Source: Advenella incenata
Lineage (GTDB): Bacteria > Pseudomonadota > Gammaproteobacteria > Burkholderiales > Burkholderiaceae_B
Length of the DNA: 64,000 bases
Direction: 5' to 3'
Assembly (NCBI RefSeq): GCF_004217095.1
Contig: NZ_SHKO01000001.1
Coordinates: 1,784,139 to 1,848,138 of the forward strand
Part shown: positions 1-7,882 of the stretch, one piece after another
Numbering within the stretch: the first letter of the stretch is position 1
How the letters are laid out: every line of letters begins with the position of its first letter
Made by a program: the position numbers and the translations under genes
Notes under the pieces: generated by a model
Told to the model about the DNA's origin: nothing
Databases searched by the model: none
Seen by the model: the letters and a program-made list of their open reading frames with translations, nothing else

Positions 1-1566
1 ATCAATGTCGTCATTGGTCGTCAGCGGATTGAGCAACACGGCTCGCAGCAACGTGAGACCCTGATTGTTATATTGGCCGATTGCACGGAAGGTTCTGGAG
101 ACAAAACTGTCTCCCTTCTGTCTTTGCCATTTTTGTAGAGAAATATTGAAGCGATTGATCTGAATATTATCCAGATCGTCAATTTTTTTATTGCGGTATT
201 TTTCAGGGATATATCTGTACGTGAGAATATTCATGACTGGCGCGGCAATCAATTCAAATTCAGGACGCGTCTCGATTGTCTGAGCCATGTAGCGTGCCCG
301 CTGCATGCTCTTTGAGAAAATATCGTCGTAGCCGTTTTTTCCGATAATATGTAATGCCGCGTGCAAATACAGGGCGGTAGCGGGACGCGTACCTTCCAGG
401 GTAAACCGTCCCTGGTCAAACGATGTGGCACGAACAGCATAGGGCGCATGATGCATGGTCAGTTGGGAGAGGGCAGGATCACGGAAAAAGAGCATGCCGC
501 AACCCAAGGGCAGCATCAGCTGTTTATGGCCATCGATAGTAACGGTGTCTGCCTGCGCGATCCCGTCCAGCAGATGCCGATTGCTTTCGCTCAGTATTAA
601 GCCACCGCCCCAGGCAGCGTCTACATGCACATGCGCACCAATTTTCTTGCCAATGTCACATATTTTTGCGATTGCATCGATACTGCCGTAATCAGTTGTT
701 CCTGCAATGGCAACCAGGCAGACAATTTTTCTGCCTGCCTGTCGGTATTTTTCAACGGCATCGTTCAACGCGTCCAGGTCAATCTGAAAGAGATTGTTCA
801 CAGGCACTTTATGCAGCTGCGCGCCTAGCAACTGCGCGCCTTTGTCAAACGAATAGTGCATCAACTCCGAACCGATAATGACCGGTCGTTCGTCGGGCGA
901 CAATGCCTTTGTGGATTCGGATGCTTGCGCTGTATCCGCCAGGCGCAATGCAGTCCAGAGCGCGCAAATATTTGCGAGTGTTCCACCGCTGGTAAAGATG
1001 CCAAGTGCTGAGGAAGTGGCTTGTAAATTCTCTTCGTAGAATTGTCTGTCTGCACGAAAGATTTCCCGGTGAAGCATGCCAATGACCTGGCGCTCCAGGA
1101 ATGCCATCCCGCGACTCGTTTCCATTTTGACAACGTTCTGATTCAGCGTTTGGACCAGTCGTCCGATTTCAGGCAGAAACTGTGGAATCGGCGAAGTCAT
1201 GTGTCCCAGATATCTTGGCGACGCCAGATGCGAGCAATGCGGCAATACTTCGCTGTCAAGCAGATCAATATAAGCCTCGGCGGACTTTCCCTGCGCTGGT
1301 GCATCAAATTGCATGAACTTGCTACGAATGTCGTCGATGTGCAGGTCAGTGGAGGCATCGGTTGATGTGAAGAATTTCCTGCAACTGTCGTCGACTCTAT
1401 TGCGCAGGGTCGCTGTATTGGAGTTGAAAAGAGCGTCGATCAGCGTGTGCGAGGTATTTGCCTCTTGGACGCCATCAATTGGGCTATCGACGTCGTCGTT
1501 CAAAATTAGATCCATCTTGATTTTCTCGATATTCATTGTCTTTGGCGTGGATTTTAATGTACTCAT
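1..1566 (-). CDS. PLP-dependent group II decarboxylase, PanP-like (3' end outside window)
   Basis: I translated this frame by hand: it is open from an ATG at 1566 to the left edge (522 codons), so only the C-terminal end is missing. The fold-type I PLP signature is present: an HVDAAWGGG stretch with the pyridine-binding Asp near residue 316, and DGHKQ with the Schiff-base Lys near residue 348. Segments such as SPRYLGHMTS, LERQVIGMLHR and FTSGGTLANICALW match the family annotated as PLP-dependent aspartate 1-decarboxylase (PanP, beta-alanine supply) better than GadB or DOPA decarboxylases. Substrate is inferred; 2,4-diaminobutyrate or another amino acid remains possible. The start is uncertain because no good ribosome site precedes either ATG (1566 or 1533). 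It lies 116 bases downstream of the MFS gene on the same strand. Confidence 0.85.
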   Translation of the reverse strand, partial: MSTLKSTPKTMNIEKIKMDLILNDDVDSPIDGVQEANTSHTLIDALFNSNTATLRNRVDDSCRKFFTSTDASTDLHIDDIRSKFMQFDAPAQGKSAEAYIDLLDSEVLPHCSHLASPRYLGHMTSPIPQFLPEIGRLVQTLNQNVVKMETSRGMAFLERQVIGMLHREIFRADRQFYEENLQATSSALGIFTSGGTLANICALWTALRLADTAQASESTKALSPDERPVIIGSELMHYSFDKGAQLLGAQLHKVPVNNLFQIDLDALNDAVEKYRQAGRKIVCLVAIAGTTDYGSIDAIAKICDIGKKIGAHVHVDAAWGGGLILSESNRHLLDGIAQADTVTIDGHKQLMLPLGCGMLFFRDPALSQLTMHHAPYAVRATSFDQGRFTLEGTRPATALYLHAALHIIGKNGYDDIFSKSMQRARYMAQTIETRPEFELIAAPVMNILTYRYIPEKYRNKKIDDLDNIQINRFNISLQKWQRQKGDSFVSRTFRAIGQYNNQGLTLLRAVLLNPLTTNDDID

Positions 1567-1682
1567 TCGGCCACGTGAATGATTTGAGCGGTTTTTGCGT
1601 TTATTTCGTGTCGTACCAGCGCTACCACTGCATAGCACGGGAACGACGGCGTAGCGGATTACCGCAGCATGCGAGAGCGCAG

Positions 1683-2969
1683 TTATGATCGTTGAATATT
1701 GAGCAATGCGCGAGGCCCGCGATACGCCAGATATGCCGCAGCAGCCAGCACCTGTATACCAATGGCGGCAGCAAAAAACATGTCGTGCATGGCATTTGGC
1801 TGGCCATCAGCATGACTTTGCAGCACGCCAAAGAAGGCAGGTGCGAAAGCATAGGTCCCCTGCGCAATGGCAACAGTCAGGGCTACAACTCTGGGCACAT
1901 CCTCAGGGGCAAAATCTGATTGTGCAATCAGCGGTGGAATAGAGGTGGCATTTCCGATACCGGAGCCAAACAGCATGACGCCAAGGGTAAGAAGCAAGAC
2001 ATTGTCCGCGCCAAAAAGAAGCAACGTTGCCGTGCCGAGCGTCTGGATCAAATAACCCCCCGCGGCAACGGTACGTCGGTTTCCAAATCGTTGAACTGCC
2101 CGTGCGGCTATGGCGCGGCCACCAATCGCGCAAGCGGTTCCCAGTCCCATGAGCCAGCCCATTTGCTGGGCTCCGATTACAGGGGAAAAAATATTGAACA
2201 AATGAGCCAGCAAACCGATCTGTGCAAAAAGGCCGATTGCCATACCCGCAGACAGTGTGATGAAGGCCCAATTGCGCCAAAGCGCGGCGCCAGGCAGCAT
2301 TACGTTGCTGCTTTGTTGGCGGCGCTGAACTGGAGCCGTGTCCGAAACGTTGCCATCTGGCGCCTGCCCGGTGTTTTCTGGTGTTTTAGTGAACACATAG
2401 CGGGCCAGCAGCCATACGATAATAATGACCATCACGCCTACGATACTTGCAGCGCCGGTAAAACCCAGCCAGCCGATCAATGCCACCCACAAGGGCGAGA
2501 ATATAACCCCGCCGACGCTGGCGCCGTTATACGCCTTGCTTAACGCGATAGGACGATTCTTGTGATACCAGGCAGCAACAATAGTATTGACCGCAACAGC
2601 CCCCATCGTGACCCATCCGAGGCCGGTGAGGCTGGCCGCCAAGAACAATTGCCACGGCTCGTAGGCAGTGGCCCAGCCAACGACGCCAATAGCGGTAAGG
2701 ACGGCGCCGCATACTGTCGTTGCGGGTAACCCAACCCTGGCATATAGACGAGGCAGGCTGAGGATCACCAATGTACCGACCAGAAAGTGCAAGGTGACAG
2801 CCAGTGAAATAAGGCTCAAGGGCCAGTTCGTGCGCTGTGCTACCTCGGCCAGGTAGATCGGCGGTCCATAGAACCCGACGCCCCAGCCAAAAATTGCCAG
2901 AAGGAAGGCGGCACGTACAACCCAAACGCCAAAAAATGCCGGTGTTTGTTTAGTCAGAGAAGAGCCCAT
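1683..2969 (-). CDS. MFS transporter
   Basis: A 428-residue hydrophobic protein with about twelve membrane segments in two halves, separated by a polar loop near residues 200-230, as expected for a major facilitator family permease of the inner membrane. The opening segment (GWGVGFYGPPIYLAEVAQ) and the overall pattern suit the oxalate/formate or monocarboxylate antiporter-like group, but the substrate cannot be read from sequence. It is divergent from an ArsR-type regulator at 3122 and upstream of the decarboxylase on the same strand. A precursor/product exchanger serving that decarboxylase is a possible but unproven pairing. Confidence 0.85.
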   Translation of the reverse strand: MGSSLTKQTPAFFGVWVVRAAFLLAIFGWGVGFYGPPIYLAEVAQRTNWPLSLISLAVTLHFLVGTLVILSLPRLYARVGLPATTVCGAVLTAIGVVGWATAYEPWQLFLAASLTGLGWVTMGAVAVNTIVAAWYHKNRPIALSKAYNGASVGGVIFSPLWVALIGWLGFTGAASIVGVMVIIIVWLLARYVFTKTPENTGQAPDGNVSDTAPVQRRQQSSNVMLPGAALWRNWAFITLSAGMAIGLFAQIGLLAHLFNIFSPVIGAQQMGWLMGLGTACAIGGRAIAARAVQRFGNRRTVAAGGYLIQTLGTATLLLFGADNVLLLTLGVMLFGSGIGNATSIPPLIAQSDFAPEDVPRVVALTVAIAQGTYAFAPAFFGVLQSHADGQPNAMHDMFFAAAIGIQVLAAAAYLAYRGPRALLNIQRS

Positions 2970-3121
2970 GTAGATCGTCCTTTGATTGCGGAAAATGCCG
3001 ACTTTGTGTTGAGAGAATATAAGTGCATTATGACGATGAGGGGCGCCAATTGCTACGGCGCAGACCGTACCATGGGGCGAGATAACTTTGTTAAAATCAT
3101 AATATGTTCCAGGAGTAAACC

Positions 3122-3859
3122 ATGGTCAGTATTGCTTACATTGCCCAAACAGCATCGTTGCTTGGTGATCTTGCCCGCGCCAGCATGCTTACCGCGCTGA
3201 TGGATGGGCGCGCTCTGACCGCAACCGAGCTGTCCCGTATTGCCGGTATTGCGCCGCAAACTGCAAGCGGACACCTCACGCGCCTGGTCGAGGCCGGCCT
3301 GCTTGTCAGGGAACACCAAGGCAGGCATCGTTATCACCGGCTGGCTTCGCCGGCGGTTGCTCACATGATCGAAAGCATCATGGCCTTGTCGGCTGATCCG
3401 GATGCGCAAGATAGCCGGCCGCGATCTGCCGGCCCTGTGACTGGCCCGCGCGACAAGGCCCTGCGCTATGCACGCACATGCTACGACCACCTGGCCGGAC
3501 AATTGGCGGTCGAAATGACTGACCACCTCATTGAGTCCGGGTGCATTGAGCTATCTGGTGATGGGGGCCTATTGACCGATGAGGGCGACCGATTTCTGCG
3601 ATCCCTGGGTGTTGACCTGGATGCTGCCCGTCACCGTGCGTCAAGTCGCGGAACCGGGCGCATGTTCTGCCGTCCTTGCCTGGACTGGAGTGCGAGACGC
3701 TTTCATATTGGGGGTGCGCTCGGGGCTGCACTATGCCAATGTTATCTGGACAAGGGTTGGATTCGGCGTGCGGCAGGCACTCGCGCTGTTACGGTGACTC
3801 CCCATGGGCAACAAGCGATGGGCAAGGCATTTTCCCTGAAGACAGTCGATCTTTTCTAG
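3122..3859 (+). CDS. ArsR-type winged-helix transcriptional regulator
   Basis: A 245-residue protein with a winged helix-turn-helix at about residues 10-85: ALTATELSRIAGIAPQTASG is the HTH and HLTRLVEAGLLVREHQGRHR is helix 3 plus wing. The C-terminal half carries CRPCLDWSARR and GGALGAALC, typical of long ArsR-like proteins of proteobacteria. No CxC metal-binding motif is visible in the HTH, so metal sensing is unlikely. The ATG has AGGAG 6-7 bases upstream. It is divergent from the MFS gene and probably controls it. Confidence 0.85.
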   Translation: MVSIAYIAQTASLLGDLARASMLTALMDGRALTATELSRIAGIAPQTASGHLTRLVEAGLLVREHQGRHRYHRLASPAVAHMIESIMALSADPDAQDSRPRSAGPVTGPRDKALRYARTCYDHLAGQLAVEMTDHLIESGCIELSGDGGLLTDEGDRFLRSLGVDLDAARHRASSRGTGRMFCRPCLDWSARRFHIGGALGAALCQCYLDKGWIRRAAGTRAVTVTPHGQQAMGKAFSLKTVDLF

Positions 3860-4106
3860 AAAAATCAAGCGCATAGTCGCAACGGGACGTAAAGGCGCGG
3901 CGATCCGGTGTGCCGCTTGCCTTTGCGTTACTTGAAATTAGTAGTATGAGTATGTAAGTATTGTGATGCAATTGCCAACAAAGAGCCCGAAAGCCATCGT
4001 TTGAAGCGGGCGGTGTCGGAAAACGTTGATATAGCGTCGCGATTCCAGCCGGAATTTTCCCAGGCAATATCGGTTTTGGACTTCGCTGTTAGTTGGCACC
4101 GTGACT

Positions 4107-4700
4107 TCAATTTTTCAAGCGGAAGCTGGATACATAGTTGTCGCACTTCTGTCGGGCCGTTTGTGCTGCCTTGACCGGATAATCGCACATGACATTGAAT
4201 ACGCTGCCAGCTGTTTTCGATAGCCGCATGACAATGGCGCGCGACGTGCCCTCGAAAGCCGCACGGGCCACTTCTTCAGGGCCTTCCTGCTTCACGACAA
4301 TTGCAGGCGCCATCGCTCCCAGGTTGGCTGCCGTGCGCGTAATAAAATCACGCAAATTCAGGTCTTTTTGTCTTGCGGTCCGCACGGTTTCTATCGTGCC
4401 AAATTCCATGCCATCGACGCTTTTGCTGCCAATGCCATGCATCGTCAACGTGCCGATGTTTGGATCTTCTGTCGTTATTGTGTAGTCGTTAAATGGAATC
4501 GGCGATATTACCGAAAAGTGACCTTTGGTCGATTGCGCGGGGTACAGGCCATTCGCATCTTTTTGTTGCACCATTTGCCGGTGCATTTGCAGTTTGGGTG
4601 CAGCGGCAACGGCCCAGGCCGGGTATCCGCCTATGGAAAAGCAGACCAATACGGCAGTCAATCGCCTGGTTTCGATCTCAAGGGTAGCGCTGGGGATCAT
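4107..4700 (-). CDS. Exported protein of unknown function
   Basis: I do not recognise this family. The 197-residue product from ATG 4700 has a charged N-terminus (ETRR) followed by a hydrophobic stretch (LTAVLVCFSIGGYPAWAVAA) that looks like a signal peptide. The mature part has two cysteines near the C-terminus (MCDYP, KCDNY) that could form a disulfide. A TTG at 4745 overlapping the stop of the upstream Bug gene, preceded by GGAG, is an alternative start giving 212 residues and translational coupling. The frame stays open further upstream, but there it only shadows the Bug gene. Co-transcription with the Bug receptor is likely. Confidence 0.6.
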   Translation of the reverse strand: MIPSATLEIETRRLTAVLVCFSIGGYPAWAVAAAPKLQMHRQMVQQKDANGLYPAQSTKGHFSVISPIPFNDYTITTEDPNIGTLTMHGIGSKSVDGMEFGTIETVRTARQKDLNLRDFITRTAANLGAMAPAIVVKQEGPEEVARAAFEGTSRAIVMRLSKTAGSVFNVMCDYPVKAAQTARQKCDNYVSSFRLKN

Positions 4701-4737
4701 CTTGCGGTTTGCATCTGCATGCTGGCCTGCGATAGTC

Positions 4738-5739
4738 TTATCCAAGTTTGGCTCCTGATTGCTCCACCAGGGATTTCCAGATGGGCATATCACGCTCGTA
4801 ATTGTTGCGAAACGCTTCCGGCGTATTGATGAGCGGCTCAAAACCTGCGGCCAGAATTTTCTGACGGATAACGGGATCCTTCGCAATCTCGGCCAAATGT
4901 GATTGTAGCTTGTCAATAATTTTGCGCGGCGTATCCGTGGGCGCCGCCATTGCCACCCAGCCTGCAATGGAATAGGCCTCGTCTGCCACACCTTGCTCCT
5001 TGATGGTGGCCACCGCCGGAAGGATTTCCATGCGCGCAGTTCCGGTAACGCCGAGAATTTTGATGCGGCCGGCATCGATAAAGGGCTTGGTATTGAGTGC
5101 GCTGGCAAAGCACATCTGGATTTGTCCACCAATCAGATCCTGAAGCATTGGCGACTCACCTTTATACGCGACGTGTACCATCCCGGCATCCATACTTTTG
5201 CTCATGTAGGCACCAGCCAGATGTGCGTATGACCCGACACCCCAGGATCCATACGTCAACTTACCCTTATTCGCCTTGCTATAGGCCAGCAGGGCATTCA
5301 TATCATCGACAGGCAGTGATGGATGCGCAACGAGCGTAACAGGGGCAATGGCGATCTGAGAAAGCATCAACAGGTCTTTCTGTGGACTGTAAGGCAATTT
5401 TTCATATAAGAACTGGTTGATCAGCATTGATGTGCTGAGCGATAGCAACAGTGTGTAGCCATCCGCACGCGATTTTGCGACGGCATTGGTGCCAATAATG
5501 CCTGATGCGCCGGGCTGATTTTCCACGACCACAGGTTGATCCATGCGCTTGGCTAGCGCCTCGGCGATCGTGCGCGCAATAATGTCCGTGGCGCCGCCCG
5601 CATTGAATGGAACGATCAGTCTAATAGCCTTGGTCGGCCATTGCGCAGTTTCCGGTTGAGCCCTGACGTTCAGCGCTGCTGCGCCACTGATGGCGATCAA
5701 CGATTGCACCAACCTGCGGCGCCGGGTGGATATAGCCAT
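4738..5739 (-). CDS. Bug family (TctC-like) periplasmic solute receptor
   Basis: A 333-residue tripartite tricarboxylate transporter receptor. An Arg-rich start (STRRRRLVQSL) with hydrophobic core and ALNVRAQ forms the export signal. Mature landmarks of the family are WPTKAIRLIVPFNAGGATDI near residue 35, VVENQPGASGIIG, the DGYTLL motif, and LTYGSWGVGS near residue 160. These proteins bind carboxylates in the periplasm for a TctAB permease; no tctA or tctB lies nearby, so the partner permease must be elsewhere. GGAGACAAC precedes the ATG. The downstream exported protein overlaps or nearly abuts it. Confidence 0.9.
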   Translation of the reverse strand: MAISTRRRRLVQSLIAISGAAALNVRAQPETAQWPTKAIRLIVPFNAGGATDIIARTIAEALAKRMDQPVVVENQPGASGIIGTNAVAKSRADGYTLLLSLSTSMLINQFLYEKLPYSPQKDLLMLSQIAIAPVTLVAHPSLPVDDMNALLAYSKANKGKLTYGSWGVGSYAHLAGAYMSKSMDAGMVHVAYKGESPMLQDLIGGQIQMCFASALNTKPFIDAGRIKILGVTGTARMEILPAVATIKEQGVADEAYSIAGWVAMAAPTDTPRKIIDKLQSHLAEIAKDPVIRQKILAAGFEPLINTPEAFRNNYERDMPIWKSLVEQSGAKLG

Positions 5740-5934
5740 ACTGTTGTCTCCTTATACCGATGTCGTTTTTTTTGCCAGTATAGCTTCAACATCGATCAAG
5801 TGCACTCACTTATTCTGCGCCCCCATGGGGGCTTAAGTACGAGCGGACACTATGGGAATAGTGCCGGGGACGCACAATGCTGGCCAGCAGCGTTTTTCGG
5901 GATTTCGTCTTCTATCGTAAAAAGGATATAGGGA

Positions 5935-6549
5935 CTAAAGTACGTAGAATCTAATGGAAAGGAAGTGGCATATGGCGCCGCCCAGGACAAACAAATGCCA
6001 GGCGCCATGAGCATGGCGAAATTGCCGTTTATTAGAATAGAAAATCGTCCCGATCGTGTAAAGTATCGCGCCGATTAAAAGAAATGACACTGAGATGGTG
6101 CTAAAAAATCGCCATTCACGTAGAACTGCAAGGACGCCTATCCAGCCGAGAATAAGATAAATCCATATTGACGGCGCACTGTCATTTTTTGCACGGATTT
6201 GTTGATAAATACCCAAAATGGATAGACCCCATATTAGGGCGAGTAAAAACCAGGACACATAGCCCATACCCGCTCTCAGGACAAATGGCGTGACCGTGCC
6301 TGCAATAAGAAGGTAAATAGAGCAGTGGTCGAAGCGTTGCCAGAATTTCTTAAGAGGCTCCCGTGTGCCATGGTAAATCGTCGATGTTATGAACAGTAAC
6401 GTTACAGTTATTGAAAAAACGAAAACGCCAGAGATTCTAAATAAATCTCCTGCATGGATTACGTTGGTCAACAAGTAAACTGATCCACACAACATGACGA
6501 CAAGTCCGGCAAGATGGCTCAGACAATTGAATCGTTCACCCGGATACAT
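5935..6549 (-). CDS. Hemolysin III / PAQR family membrane protein
   Basis: A 204-residue protein with about seven membrane segments. Family hallmarks are the N-terminal YPGERFNCLSHLAG, the STIYHGT segment with Ser and His, WQRFDHCSIYLLIAGTVTPF with the conserved Asp-His, and a C-terminal AHGAWHLFVLGGAICH with two His that complete the metal-site pattern of PAQR/Hly-III proteins. Length is normal for the family. The cellular role is not settled; lipid or membrane homeostasis is the usual suggestion. It stands alone, 195 bases upstream of the Bug gene. Confidence 0.9.
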   Translation of the reverse strand: MYPGERFNCLSHLAGLVVMLCGSVYLLTNVIHAGDLFRISGVFVFSITVTLLFITSTIYHGTREPLKKFWQRFDHCSIYLLIAGTVTPFVLRAGMGYVSWFLLALIWGLSILGIYQQIRAKNDSAPSIWIYLILGWIGVLAVLREWRFFSTISVSFLLIGAILYTIGTIFYSNKRQFRHAHGAWHLFVLGGAICHFLSIRFYVL

Positions 6550-6782
6550 AATAGACTTTTTTTGTGAAGGTGGTTTTGGACTGAAAATCGATAAATAGAG
6601 GTGATTCTCAGGGAATTTTTACTGCCACTTAACGCTGCAAGTGCAATATTCTGGCTGGCTATGGTCAGTCATGTATCGAAGGGATATTCTAATCCTCTTT
6701 TGATGTTATATTTTGCTAAGTTTGCAAGTCGCGCAACACGCACGGGTTACCAAAATCTTACAAATAGAAGGACATCTGGCGC

Positions 6783-7442
6783 ATGAATGATCAACTCAAA
6801 TACGGGCTTGGCATATGTTTGCTTTTGGTTCCCTGCCTGGCAAGCGCTCAGGAAGCGCCAAGTTTTGACTGCGCCAAAGCAAAGACGCAAGTTGAAAAAG
6901 TTCTTTGTTCTGGCGGCAACTCGGGTATGGGGTGGATCGACCAGACGATGGCTAACCTGTACAAGGCGATCCGCAAAGTGCCTGATACAAATCTTGCTGC
7001 GCTTGAGTCCAGCCAGCGTGCCTGGCTGGCAAAGCGTAACCAGTGCAAAGGCTCAGATGAGAAAGTCATGAACTGCCTGGTCGACAGTTATCGCGCCCGC
7101 TATATTGAACTGAGTTCATCCTATGATAAACAACAGTACACAGGTCAGTTTAGCAACAATAAGGGGGTTCTTGACAGTGTTCTGTTTCCAGACGGAAACC
7201 TGTCGGTCAATATCTCGACTGATGTGGGGGCTCCTTCCTATGATTCGTGTTCGGTAACCTTTCTTGCACCGCTGGCAGGCACCGCGGTTCACCATGTTTT
7301 CACAGAAGAGGAGACCGGAACAACTGATCAATGCATAGTAGATTTAAACGTGTCCGGCTCACAATTTTCGGTCAAGCCCAAGAGCTGCCAGTCCTTTTGT
7401 GGGAATGCGGCGTCGTTTGATGGGATCTACAAGAAGAAATGA
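6783..7442 (+). CDS. LprI-like (DUF1311) exported protein
   Basis: A 219-residue protein with a short signal peptide ending at CLASAQ near residue 22. Residues about 28-110 match the lysozyme-inhibitor LprI N-terminal/DUF1311 pattern: FDCAKAKTQVEKVLC, then LD/WIDQTMANLY, ESSQRAWLAKRNQC, NCLVDSYRARYIEL, with four cysteines spaced for two disulfides. The C-terminal half (about 115-219), with five or more cysteines, I cannot assign. Periplasmic location is inferred. No operon partner: it is divergent from PAQR and far from the next gene. Confidence 0.75.
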   Translation: MNDQLKYGLGICLLLVPCLASAQEAPSFDCAKAKTQVEKVLCSGGNSGMGWIDQTMANLYKAIRKVPDTNLAALESSQRAWLAKRNQCKGSDEKVMNCLVDSYRARYIELSSSYDKQQYTGQFSNNKGVLDSVLFPDGNLSVNISTDVGAPSYDSCSVTFLAPLAGTAVHHVFTEEETGTTDQCIVDLNVSGSQFSVKPKSCQSFCGNAASFDGIYKKK

Positions 7443-7882
7443 AGCCAGGGCCGATTGCGGCGTCATGTTCTGCGAAAATTACGTTATTAATATAAAAAAT
7501 TAAATGACTGGTTTCATTATCCACCGGATAAGCCAAAAGAGCAGAAAATGCCAATAGCGCAAATTAAGAAAAACTTTCCATGATAGAGCCTTATAATGTT
7601 GAATTGATTGAACATTATTTAGAAAACCGCGCTGCCAGACAGCCATTCAGACCATTCATCACGGTTGTCTGGGCCGGATCGTCCTGGATAGGCGCCCGTT
7701 GAAGGTTTGTTGCGCTTCAAGCTGTATTGACAATTGTTCGCCCCCCAAAGCAACATCTCAGTCATTTTTTATGCGATGGCAAGGTATGCAATTTACCGGT
7801 GCCCGCAGTTGACTTCTGTTACTCCGCCCTGTACACAAGATATCCGGACAGGCTCTTTTTAGCTCCAATTTTAGAATTCCCC
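7443..7882. other. Intergenic stretch upstream of the OsmC-YcaO gene
   Basis: 440 bases without a credible gene. The frame of the downstream OsmC-YcaO gene stays open back to about 7727, but the translation there has no family resemblance. A TTGACA occurs at 7727-7732 with only a poor -10 candidate about 18 bases later, so a promoter here is possible but weak. Confidence 0.4.

Noticed and set aside
1920..2543. 207-codon plus-strand frame inside the MFS gene
   Set aside because: Composition (very Gln/Arg/Cys-rich) and full overlap with a well-supported minus-strand gene mark it as a shadow.
4746..5132. N-terminal extension of the small exported protein reading frame through the Bug gene
   Set aside because: The codons overlap a clearly real Bug gene on the same strand and have no protein-like composition; only the part after about 4745 looks genuine.
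5819..5832. 14-bp palindrome GCCCCCATGGGGGC between PAQR and Bug genes
   Set aside because: No T-run and no obvious regulator nearby; a chance palindrome or weak hairpin cannot be told apart.
6601..6786. 61-codon frame upstream of the LprI-like gene
   Set aside because: No ribosome site and random composition; probably just the promoter region of the downstream gene.
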